From positions 1,240,001 to 1,304,000 of the forward strand of contig NZ_JACHCE010000001.1 in the NCBI RefSeq assembly GCF_014200605.1: 64,000 bases of DNA, written 5' to 3'. Position numbers and translations under genes: made by a program. Shown piece after piece: positions 9,003 to 17,237 of this stretch. Each line of letters starts with the position of its first letter. Positions within the stretch are counted from its first letter, which is position 1. This DNA is from Pedobacter cryoconitis. Lineage in GTDB: Bacteria; Bacteroidota; Bacteroidia; Sphingobacteriales; Sphingobacteriaceae. A model generated the notes under the pieces. The model saw only the letters and a list, made by a program, of their open reading frames with translations, ran no database searches and was not told the DNA's origin.

Positions 9003-11330
9003 ATGCGAAATACCTATAGAGTTTTACTACTGCTTCTACTGATCGCGCAATTCCAATTCTCATTTGCTCAGATTAAAAGAACAATCATCGGAAATATAAC
9101 CGATTCTAAAACCGGAGAAACATTAATTGGTGCCAGTGTTAAATTAACAATTGGTTCAACTGCCATAGCTATGACAAATAGCTATGGCTTTTATGTAATC
9201 AGTGCTTTAGAAGGAGTACATGATATCTCGGTAAGTTTTATTGGTTATAAAACGATCACCCGGCAGCTCAGCTTATCAAAAGATATGCGTCTTAATTTTG
9301 TACTTGAACCGGGAAATCAATTGGATGAAGTTGTCATTTCCGGAGTAAAAAGTAATGATAATGTTGGCAGCCCCCAAATGGGCCTGCAGAAAATCAATAC
9401 CAGTGAGATCAATAATCTGCCTATGTTATTAGGTGAACGCGATGTAATGAAGGCCTTACAATTGTTGCCGGGAATTAAGCTGGCTGGTGAGGGGAATAGC
9501 GGTTTCTATATCAGGGGTGGCTCTACTGATCAAAATCTTATCCTGCTGGACGAAGCCCCGGTTTATAATGCATCCCATTTACTGGGTTTTTTCTCTACTT
9601 TCAATTCTGATGCAATCAAAGATGTGACTGTTTATAAAGGAGGGATGCCTGCGCAATATGGAGGGAGGCTTTCTTCGGTACTGGATATTAGGATGAATGA
9701 TGGAAACCGTAAAGAAAACACACTGGAGGGTGGAATTGGACTGATTTCTTCGAGGCTGAAAGTTGAAGTACCTATTGTAAAAGACAAAGGCTCTTTTATG
9801 ATTAGTGCCAGAAGAACTTATGCAGATGCATTTTTTAAGCTATCAGCTAATCCATCTGTGAATAGAAACACCTTGTATTTTTATGACCTGAATGCTAAGG
9901 CAAATTATAAAATAGATGATAAAAATACGCTTTTCCTCTCTGGTTATTTTGGCCGGGATAAACTGAACCTGGTCAGGCTTTTTGGTTTTGACTGGGGAAA
10001 TGCAACAGTAACACTCAGGTGGAACCATTTATATAGCAGCAGGTTATTCTCTAATACCTCTCTGATTTACAGCAAATACAATTATATTATTCATAATCTG
10101 ATAGAGGATTCAAATTATGAGGTCAATTCTTTTATCAGAGATTTTAATTTAAAACAGGACTTCGAGTACAATATCAGTAATCAGCATAAACTTAAATTTG
10201 GCCTGAACGGTATTTATCATACGATTGCTCCTGGTACAATGACTACAACAGGGGCTTCTAGTGTAAATCCGGTTACTTATGAGAAACGCAAAGGATTAGA
10301 ACTTGCTGGCTATGTTACAGATGAATGGACGGCCAGTGAAAAACTCAAAATCGTATATGGGCTCCGCCTGAGCAGCTTTTCTTTACTGGGGCCGGGTAAT
10401 TTCAAAACTTATAATGCGGACGGCGATATCACACAGGCCAGATCATATGGTTCTGGAGAATTTGTAAAGAATTATATAAATCCTGAACCTCGTTTTTCAG
10501 CAAGTTACAGGCTTAACCGAAATAGTTCCATCAAGACTTCTTATACCCGTAATACTCAGAATATTCACCTGATGTCGAATTCTACTTCGACTTCTCCAAC
10601 GGATTTATACATTATGAACAGTAATAATGTGAAGCCGGAAATCGCTGACCAGGTCTCGATGGGGTATTTCAGGAATTTTAAAGAGGATCAGTTTGAATTC
10701 TCTGCAGAAATATACTATAAATGGATGCAAAACCAGATTGAATACCGGAATGGTACAGATCTGCGTGAAAAGGATAATGTAGAAGCTGATTTGCTTTATG
10801 GAGATGGCAGGGCTTACGGGATTGAACTGTTTTTGAAGAAGAGATTTGGCAAATTTAATGGCTGGATTGGTTATACTTTTTCCAGAACAGAACGTCAGTT
10901 TGATGCGTTGAATGCTGGCCGGTGGTTTTATGCTAAACAAGACAGAACACATGATATTTCTCTGGCCGGTATTTACAAACCAGGGCTCCGCTGGACTTTT
11001 TCAACTGTTTTTGTTTACAATACTGGTAATGCAGTTACTTATCCAAGTGGTAAATATCAGGTCAATGGAAGGACTGTCTTTTATTATACAGATAAAAATG
11101 GCTATCGTACCCCGGCTTATCATCGTCTGGATGTCTCGGCAACACTCGAAGGGAAACCAGGCAAGAGATTTCAGTCGAGCTGGACTTTTGGGATTTACAA
11201 TTTATATAACCGCCAGAATGCTTTTGCTATCAATTTTAAGGATGATCCGAATGATGTCACCAAAACAGAGGTGGTCAGAACAACTTTATTCGGTATTATT
11301 CCTTCGGCAACCTGGAACTTTAAATTCTAG
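9003..11330 (+). CDS. TonB-dependent receptor with carboxypeptidase-like domain
   Basis: 775 residues. A signal peptide (to about FSFAQ) is followed by a carboxypeptidase-regulatory-like domain (IGNITDSKTGETLIGASVK to about residue 115). Next comes a TonB plug (ALQLLPGIKLAGEGNSGFYI, then the YNASHLLGFFSTFN region and KGGMPAQYGGRLSSVLDI), then a 22-strand-type barrel ending in an aromatic residue (TWNFKF). It sits in the outer membrane and imports or binds a ligand using TonB energy. It is shorter than SusC proteins. The next gene, 4 bases later, is a DUF4249 lipoprotein, a pairing seen repeatedly in Bacteroidota. Ligand unknown. Confidence 0.88.
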   Translation: MRNTYRVLLLLLLIAQFQFSFAQIKRTIIGNITDSKTGETLIGASVKLTIGSTAIAMTNSYGFYVISALEGVHDISVSFIGYKTITRQLSLSKDMRLNFVLEPGNQLDEVVISGVKSNDNVGSPQMGLQKINTSEINNLPMLLGERDVMKALQLLPGIKLAGEGNSGFYIRGGSTDQNLILLDEAPVYNASHLLGFFSTFNSDAIKDVTVYKGGMPAQYGGRLSSVLDIRMNDGNRKENTLEGGIGLISSRLKVEVPIVKDKGSFMISARRTYADAFFKLSANPSVNRNTLYFYDLNAKANYKIDDKNTLFLSGYFGRDKLNLVRLFGFDWGNATVTLRWNHLYSSRLFSNTSLIYSKYNYIIHNLIEDSNYEVNSFIRDFNLKQDFEYNISNQHKLKFGLNGIYHTIAPGTMTTTGASSVNPVTYEKRKGLELAGYVTDEWTASEKLKIVYGLRLSSFSLLGPGNFKTYNADGDITQARSYGSGEFVKNYINPEPRFSASYRLNRNSSIKTSYTRNTQNIHLMSNSTSTSPTDLYIMNSNNVKPEIADQVSMGYFRNFKEDQFEFSAEIYYKWMQNQIEYRNGTDLREKDNVEADLLYGDGRAYGIELFLKKRFGKFNGWIGYTFSRTERQFDALNAGRWFYAKQDRTHDISLAGIYKPGLRWTFSTVFVYNTGNAVTYPSGKYQVNGRTVFYYTDKNGYRTPAYHRLDVSATLEGKPGKRFQSSWTFGIYNLYNRQNAFAINFKDDPNDVTKTEVVRTTLFGIIPSATWNFKF

Positions 11331-11334
11331 TATT

Positions 11335-12150
11335 ATGATGTTTTATGAAACGAAAAACGGAAATGTTAAGCTGGGGGCAGGATTTTTAACGGGTTTTTTA
11401 TCCTTAAGTCTGTTCAGTGCATGTGAAAAAGTAATTGACTTAAAACTGGATAACGCGGCTCCGGCAATTGTGATTGAGGGCGGGGTAAATGATCTGAATG
11501 AAAATCAGGTGATCAGAATTACTAAAACCTACAATTTTTATGATGCCAACAGGTTTAATGGGGTAGGAGGTGCAAAAGTTGTACTGACAGCAAGTGACGG
11601 TACGCTGGTTAATTATACAGAATCTTCTCCGGGGATATATATGAGTCCTAAGTTTAAAGGAAAACCAGGCACAACTTATAAATTAACGGTGAATTCAGAA
11701 GGGAAAACTTATACTGCTTCTTCGACGATGCCTCAAAAGGTTATCCTGAATTTACTGACTTTCAAAAGTGTTAATCTGGTAGACAAAACCAGAAAATATG
11801 TTACGGTCATTTATGATGATCCGCCCGGTATACCAAATCAATATCATTCTATTATCAGGTTTAAAGGTAAGGTGAAATTTGATGTGGCAACAGATGACCG
11901 TTTTAATGATGGGAATAAAGTAAATGATATACTTTTTTATGATTTAAAAGATATGGTTCCTGGAGATACCATTGCAGTTGAGTTTCAATGCGTAGATAAA
12001 GCGGTATACAAATACTTTTTTAGTATGGGACAAAACACAGCAGAAGCACAGCCTGTATCGCCTGCCAATCCTCCTTCTAATTTTGATAATAATGCATTAG
12101 GCGTATTTAGTGCCTATACTTCAAGTTCAAGAAAAGCATTGGTTAAATAG
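11335..12150 (+). CDS. DUF4249-family lipoprotein
   Basis: 271 residues from the ATG at 11335 (a second in-frame ATG follows directly at 11338). The frame stays open back to 10912, but that part overlaps the coding end of the receptor gene and is not plausible. The N-terminus is a lipoprotein signal with lipobox LFSAC, followed by EKVIDLKLDNA..IVIEGG, the usual opening of DUF4249 proteins. DUF4249 members accompany TonB receptors and are thought to work with them at the outer membrane; the function is not known in detail. The 4-base spacing after the receptor stop supports one transcript. Confidence 0.8.
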   Translation: MMFYETKNGNVKLGAGFLTGFLSLSLFSACEKVIDLKLDNAAPAIVIEGGVNDLNENQVIRITKTYNFYDANRFNGVGGAKVVLTASDGTLVNYTESSPGIYMSPKFKGKPGTTYKLTVNSEGKTYTASSTMPQKVILNLLTFKSVNLVDKTRKYVTVIYDDPPGIPNQYHSIIRFKGKVKFDVATDDRFNDGNKVNDILFYDLKDMVPGDTIAVEFQCVDKAVYKYFFSMGQNTAEAQPVSPANPPSNFDNNALGVFSAYTSSSRKALVK

Positions 12151-12175
12151 TACCGCTCAGTTATTCAAGGATAAA

Positions 12176-12211
12176 ATACACAGCACACTCCGTCGGGAAA
12201 GTGCTGTGTAT
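12176..12211. terminator. Stem-loop between convergent genes
   Basis: ATACACAGCAC (12176-12186) pairs perfectly with GTGCTGTGTAT (12201-12211) around a 14-base loop. It lies between the convergent DUF4249 and chitinase genes. Read on the minus strand, the stem is followed by TTTTAT, so it best serves the chitinase transcript and may act on both strands. Confidence 0.6.
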
Positions 12212-12219
12212 GATAATTC

Positions 12220-13617
12220 TTATTTGTTAATACCGAAAGCTTCCCAGCCTGAAATTGCTGCACGGTTGCAGGTCATTGCCTGTGTGCCGTTTTCGCTAGA
12301 AATATATTTTCCATTATTTCCTCTGAATGATACAGTTCCATCTGCATTGGTTATCCAGTCAAATTTTTCCCAGTCGCCAATCGTGGCGCGGCTGCAGGTA
12401 ATGGCCTGAACTCCATTTTCGGACGAAACATATTTGCCTTTGCTTCTCAATGCGATTTTACCACCACCAGCGTCTACTACAGTAAATGTCTCTACCGGCG
12501 AAGCTGTAGCGCGGTTACAGGTCATTGCAACAGCACCATCCTCACCACTTACATATTTACTGTTGATTCCTTTAAGGGTAACTGTACTTCCAATTGGGAT
12601 CGGATTGTTGCCAGAATTGCCTTTTCTGATAACCACTACCTGGTCGATTGCCGAAAGTAGTGAGTTGCCTCCTGTAGCATCCTGAGATAATTCCCAGAAC
12701 ATAATACCTCCAGCCTGATCAAAAGCAAGATTTGTTTTGTTTTTGATCGTAGGTATGCCATTGTAACCTATTCCTGCAAACGAATCAGAATTTGGACTTC
12801 CTCCTCTGGATAATATAGTTTTATAGTCAACGTATTCACTCGAAGAACGGCCATAAAAAGGAACACCCAAATTGGCCTTGCTTGCAGGAAGTCCTCTTCC
12901 TTTCCAGTAATTCAAGGATTTGACAGCTAAATCATAAGTAGAGTGGTTAGCTCCCCCTTCGTCATAAGCCATGATATTTAAGAAGTCTACATAGCCAAAT
13001 ACGGCATTTTGAACTCCGGGTCCATCATAAGAAACTACGGCTGCAGTAAGCAGTTTGCCTCTGCTATGCATAGCAGTACTCAGCTGCTGCATTAAGGCAC
13101 TGTAGTTATTGCCCGAATTTCCGGCGTCAGGATATTCCCAGTCAATGTCAATACCGTCCAGGTTGTATTGATTCACCAGGTTGATTACATTATTAGTAAA
13201 AGTTGTACGGCCGGATGCACTTGCTGCAAATGATTCAAATGCGCTGTCATCCCCATTGTTCCATCCGCCAACCGATACCAGTACCTTTACATTGTTCGCA
13301 TGTGCAGTAGAAACCAGGTTCTGAAGTTTTGATGGGTTTTCTAATGCCTGAAACCCTCCGGAAGCAGTCGGAAGGATAAATGCATAATTGACATGTGTTA
13401 ATTTGTTAAACTGTACCTGGCTTACTTCACCAGCCCAGGAAGGTAAATAGCCGATCACTTTAAAATCAGCAGGCGCAATTGCATTAACGCTGGTTTGATT
13501 TGCATTTTTCTCAGCTTCAGGAACAGCATAATCTGTGCCTTGTTTCTTACAGGAAGCCATACATAAAAGCAGTAATGCTGGCATGATAATTAATTGTAGT
13601 CTGTTTTTGGTTTTCAT
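12220..13617 (-). CDS. GH18 chitinase-like lipoprotein with C-terminal triple-repeat domain
   Basis: 465 residues. Lipoprotein signal with lipobox CMASC (Cys23). The GH18 TIM barrel starts near residue 52 (KVIGYLPSW) and includes the substrate strand VLVSVGGWN (112-120). The catalytic motif is DGIDIDWE at residues 154-161, with Glu161 as the proton donor and all three Asp present, followed by NIMAYDEGG and [10 protein letters not shown]. From about residue 340 come three repeats of about 41 residues, each with a K-Y-[VI]-S-x-E-[DN]-G core, then A-[MI]-T-C-[NS]-R-A. These resemble a fascin-like/beta-trefoil fold, likely a carbohydrate-binding module. It probably acts on chitin or related GlcNAc polymers from the outer membrane. 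Product is inferred from motifs. Confidence 0.88.
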   Translation of the reverse strand: MKTKNRLQLIIMPALLLLCMASCKKQGTDYAVPEAEKNANQTSVNAIAPADFKVIGYLPSWAGEVSQVQFNKLTHVNYAFILPTASGGFQALENPSKLQNLVSTAHANNVKVLVSVGGWNNGDDSAFESFAASASGRTTFTNNVINLVNQYNLDGIDIDWEYPDAGNSGNNYSALMQQLSTAMHSRGKLLTAAVVSYDGPGVQNAVFGYVDFLNIMAYDEGGANHSTYDLAVKSLNYWKGRGLPASKANLGVPFYGRSSSEYVDYKTILSRGGSPNSDSFAGIGYNGIPTIKNKTNLAFDQAGGIMFWELSQDATGGNSLLSAIDQVVVIRKGNSGNNPIPIGSTVTLKGINSKYVSGEDGAVAMTCNRATASPVETFTVVDAGGGKIALRSKGKYVSSENGVQAITCSRATIGDWEKFDWITNADGTVSFRGNNGKYISSENGTQAMTCNRAAISGWEAFGINK

Positions 13618-13919
13618 AATAGTTGGTTTATGTTATAGATCTGACATAAAACTAACACTGAAAATTGTATAAAACAAAATATAATTTAATTAAAATTAAA
13701 TTATTAAAACTTAAAGATAATATGATGATACGCTTGAAATACAATAAAATTGTATCAATTTATATGTTTTTATATATAAAGCGAGCTGTTTTTAGAGAAA
13801 TGATAAGAAATACTGATTCGGAATAAAACCAATAAAATTATAATTATTGAAATAAGAAAAAAAACAGGCATCCGATTAATAAAATGAATATTTTAGCTAA
13901 TAAAACAAAAACATATCAA
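13618..13919. promoter_or_regulatory. AT-rich divergent intergenic region
   Basis: About 300 bases between the chitinase (minus) and the small lipoprotein (plus). It is extremely AT-rich. TATATTTTG on the minus strand (13674-13682) is a near match to the -7 consensus with one extra spacer base. No hairpins or small genes were seen. Confidence 0.3.
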
Positions 13920-14444
13920 ATGAAACAAACTATTCCAGGTTTAATAGCTGCAATTATGGCACTATCATCATGCAGTCAGCGGACGACAACTACAAATCAT
14001 GTTAAGGTAAAGGAGAATCCTGTGAATACAAAAGTAACAGAACAAGCATTGGACAAAGGACTTTTCGCTACATTAAAGATTAAAAATGAGTTTAAAACCG
14101 GTGAGCCGGTAAAACTAAAATTTACAGTTTATAATTCAACAGATAGTGTGAAGGAGTTTTGTAAATGGCATACTCCTTTTGAGCCTTTAATGAGTAAATA
14201 TCTTGAAATTAAGGAGGCAAACGGAGAAGAGGCAGCTTATCAGGGGCCTATGGCAAAAAGGATGATGCCACCACCTGCAAGCAGTTATCAAAAGATAAAT
14301 CCAGGAGATAGTCTTTCTGTAGATGTAGATCTTTTAAAAGGTTATGCCGTTCAAAAGCCGGGCAGGTACACGCTCAGTTATACCGGCCAGGGAATGAGCG
14401 GACTTGTGGTTAAAGACAGCGTAGTTTTTCATATCTTACCGTAA
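13920..14444 (+). CDS. Lipoprotein resembling the N-terminal domain of M35 peptidases
   Basis: 174 residues from the ATG at 13920. An in-frame ATG at 13884 would add 12 residues before the signal peptide, whereas the 13920 start gives a compact lipoprotein signal with lipobox ALSSC (Cys18). The mature part reads like a single immunoglobulin-like domain: KLKFTVYNSTDSVKEF, then KWHTPFEP, YQGPMAKRMMPP, PGDSLSVDVDL and KPGRYTLSYTG. These blocks, in this order, resemble the non-catalytic N-terminal domain of deuterolysin-type (M35) metallopeptidases (tgTPLEG...GxxxKRxxP...pGesvsaxvdL). No HExxH zinc motif is present, so it is not a protease by itself. Function unknown; the similarity is my recollection of the family and was not searched. 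Confidence 0.6.
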   Translation: MKQTIPGLIAAIMALSSCSQRTTTTNHVKVKENPVNTKVTEQALDKGLFATLKIKNEFKTGEPVKLKFTVYNSTDSVKEFCKWHTPFEPLMSKYLEIKEANGEEAAYQGPMAKRMMPPPASSYQKINPGDSLSVDVDLLKGYAVQKPGRYTLSYTGQGMSGLVVKDSVVFHILP

Positions 14445-14468
14445 AATATTAATAATTAATTCTAAGTT

Positions 14469-15443
14469 ATGTATAAGAAATTTCTTGTTTTAAGTTTAGG
14501 AGGGCTGTTGACTCTTGGTTCAGTAAATTCTTTGTCTGCTGCGGCACACTTCAGTTCTGTTCCTATAAAGCATAACGCTGCGGCAAAAGATCTGATAGGA
14601 CGCTGGGACATTACTATGGATGAGGATGGGAAGTCTGTTCCTTCATGGTTAGAGGTTAAACTGTCAGGTTATAGTACTTTAACAGGATATTTTGTAGCTG
14701 GCTCTGGGAGTGCGCGCCCAATTGCAAAAGTGAATTTCAATGATGGAAAGTTTAATTTTACTATTCCTCCGCAATGGGAAAAAGGGGATCAGGACCTTGT
14801 TATTGAAGGTGAGTTAAACGGAAGTGAGATTCATGGAACTTTAACTACCAGTGAAGGGAAAAAGTATAACTGGAAAGGTGTGAAAGCTCCTTACCTGAAA
14901 AGGACCTCTGCTGTGGTATGGGCTAAACCAATTGAATTGTTTAATGGAAAAGACCTTACAGGATGGAAAGCATTAGGGGAAAATCAATGGGTAGTTAAAA
15001 ATGGCGTCCTCACAAGCCCGCATTCAGGTGCTAATCTAATCTCTGATCAAAAGTTTACTGACTTCAAATTGCACGTAGAATTTAAATATCAGAAAGGAAG
15101 TAATAGCGGAGTGTATTTAAGAGGTCGCTATGAAGTACAGATTGAAGACAGCCCTAAGGATGCACATCCTTCAAGTGTACTGTTTAGTGGTATATATGGT
15201 TTCCTTAGCCCCAATGAAATTGCTGCTTTAGGCCCGGATAAATGGCAGGTATTTGATATTACACTGATTGGCAGAATGGTTACCGTAGTTGCAAATGGTA
15301 AAACTGTGATCAGCAATCAGGAGATCCCCGGAATTACAGGCGGGGCACTGAATAGTAATGAAGGAGAACCCGGTCCGGTTTATTTCCAGGGAGACCATGG
15401 CCCAATCGAGTTTCGAAAAATTATAATTACACCAGTAAAATAA
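14469..15443 (+). CDS. Secreted DUF1080 (3-keto-disaccharide hydrolase-like) protein
   Basis: 324 residues with a signal peptide (to about SLSAAA). A first beta-rich domain (residues 40-145, starting DLIGRWDITMDEDGKSV) precedes a DUF1080 domain from about residue 155. That domain shows ELFNGKDLTGWK, the hallmark opening, then FKYQKGSNSGVYLRGRYEVQ and, near the end, GPVYFQGDHGPIEFRKI. DUF1080 has a concanavalin-like jelly roll, and some members hydrolyse 3-keto-glycosides. It lies 24 bases after the small lipoprotein and may be cotranscribed. A good terminator follows. Substrate unknown. Confidence 0.82.
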   Translation: MYKKFLVLSLGGLLTLGSVNSLSAAAHFSSVPIKHNAAAKDLIGRWDITMDEDGKSVPSWLEVKLSGYSTLTGYFVAGSGSARPIAKVNFNDGKFNFTIPPQWEKGDQDLVIEGELNGSEIHGTLTTSEGKKYNWKGVKAPYLKRTSAVVWAKPIELFNGKDLTGWKALGENQWVVKNGVLTSPHSGANLISDQKFTDFKLHVEFKYQKGSNSGVYLRGRYEVQIEDSPKDAHPSSVLFSGIYGFLSPNEIAALGPDKWQVFDITLIGRMVTVVANGKTVISNQEIPGITGGALNSNEGEPGPVYFQGDHGPIEFRKIIITPVK

Positions 15444-15456
15444 AGCTCAGGATAGC

Positions 15457-15491
15457 CAGCAGGATAATTTAATAATTATCCTGCTGTTTTT
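15457..15491 (+). terminator. Intrinsic terminator after the DUF1080 gene
   Basis: CAGCAGGATAATT (15457-15469) pairs perfectly with AATTATCCTGCTG (15474-15486) around a 4-base loop and is followed by TTTTT. Confidence 0.85.
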
Positions 15492-15916
15492 GTAAACTGA
15501 CCAGACTATCTTTTTATAACCTTATATACCGGAAGGATTAACCTTCCTCATCCTTTTTAAAGATCCTGGAGAAATGATGCCGGTCAGAAGAACCACATCC
15601 ATAAGAAATTTCATCCGGAGCTCTATTCCCATCTTTTTTTATTAAATGCCCCCTTCTCAAGGGGAGTAAAGGATAATTAGCCTTCTTAAACCTTTATGGA
15701 GTGATCCCTACTCATCTTATCATCTCTATATAACTGCTTTATACCTGCATTTTACGGGTTATGCAGGTCTTCTTTTTTTGAAAAAATAATTAAAAGGTGA
15801 TTTTGTACTATAAACTTTCACTTTGGTCGAAGAAATATTTTTCAGAAAAATTAATCGAACATATTTGTTTCAACAAAAGGGAATAAATGATTTGTCTCAC
15901 AATAAATAACCAAAAC
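15492..15916 (+). other. Leader/intergenic region of the lanthipeptide locus
   Basis: A 425-base stretch with no convincing gene. It contains GGAAGG/CCTTCC and CCCCTT/AAGGGG short hairpins and, at 15743-15779, a terminator-like hairpin that no annotated gene uses. CATATTTG at 15860-15867 is one mismatch from the -7 consensus and lies about 50 bases before the first small ORF. Confidence 0.4.
15743..15779 (+). terminator. Orphan terminator-like hairpin
   Basis: ACCTGCAT (15743-15750) pairs with ATGCAGGT (15761-15768) and is followed by a T-rich tract to 15779. The DUF1080 terminator already lies 260 bases upstream, so this one could end an unannotated short transcript or act as an attenuator ahead of the precursor genes. 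Confidence 0.55.
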
Positions 15917-16066
15917 ATGAAAAAGAAAATTTACAAAACTGAAGACGTTAAGATTCAAAAACAAATAATTGGAAAGTTCACTGTTGATTTATTTGACGAT
16001 AAGAAGAACAGAAATTATCCTCAACCAGACACATTCACAAGCTCAGGTATTGTAACTCAATTTTAA
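15917..16066 (+). CDS. Small precursor-like peptide, 49 aa, no cysteine
   Basis: ATG at 15917 and TAA at 16064-16066 encode a 49-residue peptide that starts MKKKIYKTED and ends SSGIVTQF. It has no Cys, a charged N-terminal half and a Pro/Thr/Ser-containing C-terminal end. It is the first ORF ahead of the lanthipeptide precursors, and the next small ORF starts 5 bases later. I do not recognise it; position and size suggest a peptide substrate or an accessory peptide of the cluster. It is not a canonical GG-leader peptide. Confidence 0.5.
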   Translation: MKKKIYKTEDVKIQKQIIGKFTVDLFDDKKNRNYPQPDTFTSSGIVTQF

Positions 16067-16071
16067 CGACT

Positions 16072-16224
16072 ATGAAAAACGATTTTTTTGACCTCGGAAA
16101 TAATGACTTTAATGTTTTCAATGAAAACGAATTAAATATGATAATGGGTGGTGGCGGAGATACCAATGTATCCAGCTTCTTAGAAATAGAGCACCTGTTT
16201 GCAGAAAAAGAGGAAGAGAATTAG
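16072..16224 (+). CDS. Small GG-leader-type peptide, 50 aa, no cysteine
   Basis: ATG at 16072 and TAG at 16222-16224 encode 50 residues. The acidic N-terminal part ends ELNMIMGGGG, which resembles a double-glycine leader cut by C39 peptidases. The segment after it (about 20 residues, DTNVSSFLEIEHLF then an acidic tail) has Thr and Ser but no Cys, so it cannot form lanthionine on its own. It starts 5 bases after the previous small ORF. It could be a different class of exported peptide using the same exporter. Family not recognised. Confidence 0.55.
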   Translation: MKNDFFDLGNNDFNVFNENELNMIMGGGGDTNVSSFLEIEHLFAEKEEEN

Positions 16225-16363
16225 ACTGCTCTTTCTCCCGAAATAAGATTATCCCCCTGTTGCCACGGCCAGGTTGCAGGTCTTAATAAATACAATGAAT
16301 CCGGATTAGTGAACAACAACTTAATTAAACCAGAAACAGTAATTAACTATAAACTTAAACAAA

Positions 16364-16540
16364 ATGAAAAAGGTAAATCTATCAGAAAAAGTACAACTAG
16401 ACAAAGAGATTATCTCAAAACTAAGTGATGATCAATTGAAAGAGCTTGAAGGTGGCTCGGGCAAATTAGGACTTTCTTGTATCGGAGGAAAAGATTCCTG
16501 TGTAAGTAAAGTATCTCCTCAAGAAGAAGAATTGTCATAA
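16364..16540 (+). CDS. Class I lanthipeptide precursor 1 (58 aa)
   Basis: A 58-residue precursor. The leader begins MKKVNLSEKVQLDKEIISKL, is Lys/Leu/Asp/Glu-rich and ends ELEGG at residue 31, the cleavage site for a C39 exporter peptidase. The core (27 residues) reads SGKLGLSCIGG then KDSCVSKVS and an acidic Glu tail. The two Ser-Cys pairs offer Ser/Thr for dehydration by LanB and Cys for thioether rings. It is the most divergent of the four array copies: it lacks the T-G after the first Cys and has extra glycines. Too short for standard gene callers, but its leader is repeated five times in this locus, which makes it secure. Confidence 0.85.
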   Translation: MKKVNLSEKVQLDKEIISKLSDDQLKELEGGSGKLGLSCIGGKDSCVSKVSPQEEELS

Positions 16541-16610
16541 CCCAGGGAATTCGCCCCAAAAACACTAATAATTAATTCATAATAACTATAAACTATTAAA
16601 CTTAAACAAA

Positions 16611-16787
16611 ATGAAAAAGGTAAATCTATCAGAAAAAGTACAACTAGACAAAGAAATCATCTCAAAATTAACTGAAGATCAGTTAAGTGAATTAGAAGGT
16701 GGAGCTAAACAAGGTCTTTCTTGTGTAACAGGAAATAACTCTTGTAAAACTGTTCAGCCTCAGGAAGCTGCTGAAGAAGCATTATAG
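16611..16787 (+). CDS. Class I lanthipeptide precursor 2 (58 aa)
   Basis: A 58-residue precursor with the same GG leader as its neighbours. The core after GG is AKQGLSCVTGNNSCKTVQ followed by a Pro-Gln and an Ala/Glu tail ending EEAL. Cys39 and Cys46 are spaced by seven and each is preceded by Ser. Dehydratable residues are Ser38, Thr41, Ser45 and Thr48. It differs from copies 3 and 4 by only a few core residues (Val for Ile, Asn for Asp or Glu). Confidence 0.85.
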   Translation: MKKVNLSEKVQLDKEIISKLTEDQLSELEGGAKQGLSCVTGNNSCKTVQPQEAAEEAL

Positions 16788-16827
16788 TCAATCAAAATCA
16801 ATCATTTAACCATTAAAATTAAACAAA

Positions 16828-17004
16828 ATGAAAAAGGTAAATCTATCTGACAAAGTACAACTAGACAAAGAAATCATCTCAAAATTATCTGAAGATCAAT
16901 TGAGTGAATTAGAAGGCGGAGCTAAACAAGGTCTTTCTTGTATTACCGGAGATAACTCTTGTAAAACTGTTAAATCTCAGGATGCTGTTGACGACGCATT
17001 ATAG
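16828..17004 (+). CDS. Class I lanthipeptide precursor 3 (58 aa)
   Basis: 58 residues with leader ending ELEGG. The core is AKQGLSCITGDNSCKTVK then an acidic tail ending DDAL. Same Ser-Cys/Ser-Cys spacing as copies 2 and 4. Differences from copy 4 are Asp for Glu at residue 43, Lys for Gln at 49 and two changes in the tail. Confidence 0.85.
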   Translation: MKKVNLSDKVQLDKEIISKLSEDQLSELEGGAKQGLSCITGDNSCKTVKSQDAVDDAL

Positions 17005-17050
17005 TCCAGCTAAAATATAAATCAATCATTTAACCATAAAATTAAACAAA

Positions 17051-17227
17051 ATGAAAAAAGTAAATCTATCTGACAGAGTACAATTAGACAAAGAAATCAT
17101 CTCAAAATTATCTGAAGATCAATTGAGTGAATTAGAAGGCGGAGCTAAGCAAGGTCTTTCTTGTATTACCGGAGAAAACTCTTGTAAGACTGTTCAATCT
17201 CAGGATGCTGCTGACGAAGCATTATAA
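17051..17227 (+). CDS. Class I lanthipeptide precursor 4 (58 aa)
   Basis: 58 residues with leader ending ELEGG. The core is AKQGLSCITGENSCKTVQ then an acidic tail ending DEAL. It is the last copy before a strong 13-bp hairpin that separates it from the fifth precursor and the enzyme genes. Confidence 0.85.
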   Translation: MKKVNLSDRVQLDKEIISKLSEDQLSELEGGAKQGLSCITGENSCKTVQSQDAADEAL

Positions 17228-17237
17228 TAATCAAACT

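Larger units (their letters stand above)
16340..17227 (+). repeat. Tandem array of near-identical lanthipeptide precursor units
   Basis: Four copies of a unit made of a short AT-rich leader ending ACAAA-ATG-AAAAA and a 58-codon gene start at 16364, 16611, 16828 and 17051 (steps of 247, 217 and 223 bases). The leader-peptide half is almost unchanged at DNA level, and the last three copies are near-identical throughout. This points to recent gene duplication. Confidence 0.85.

Noticed and set aside
10912..11334. N-terminal extension of the DUF4249 lipoprotein frame
   Set aside because: It overlaps the receptor gene in another frame, and the lipoprotein signal begins properly at 11335.
12110..12685. 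Plus-strand frames opposite the chitinase
   Set aside because: They are antisense to a gene with intact catalytic motifs and repeats and have low-complexity, non-protein-like composition.
13884..13919. Alternative ATG start 36 bases upstream for the small lipoprotein
   Set aside because: It would put 12 polar residues before an otherwise compact lipoprotein signal peptide.
15574..15645. A 23-codon frame beginning ATGATG in the region before the lanthipeptide locus
   Set aside because: Short, no leader or GG motif, no repeat elsewhere; its codons look like chance.
16340..17227. CRISPR array
   Set aside because: The repeats are 217-247 bases apart, each contains a 58-codon gene with the same leader, and no short direct repeats with spacers are present.
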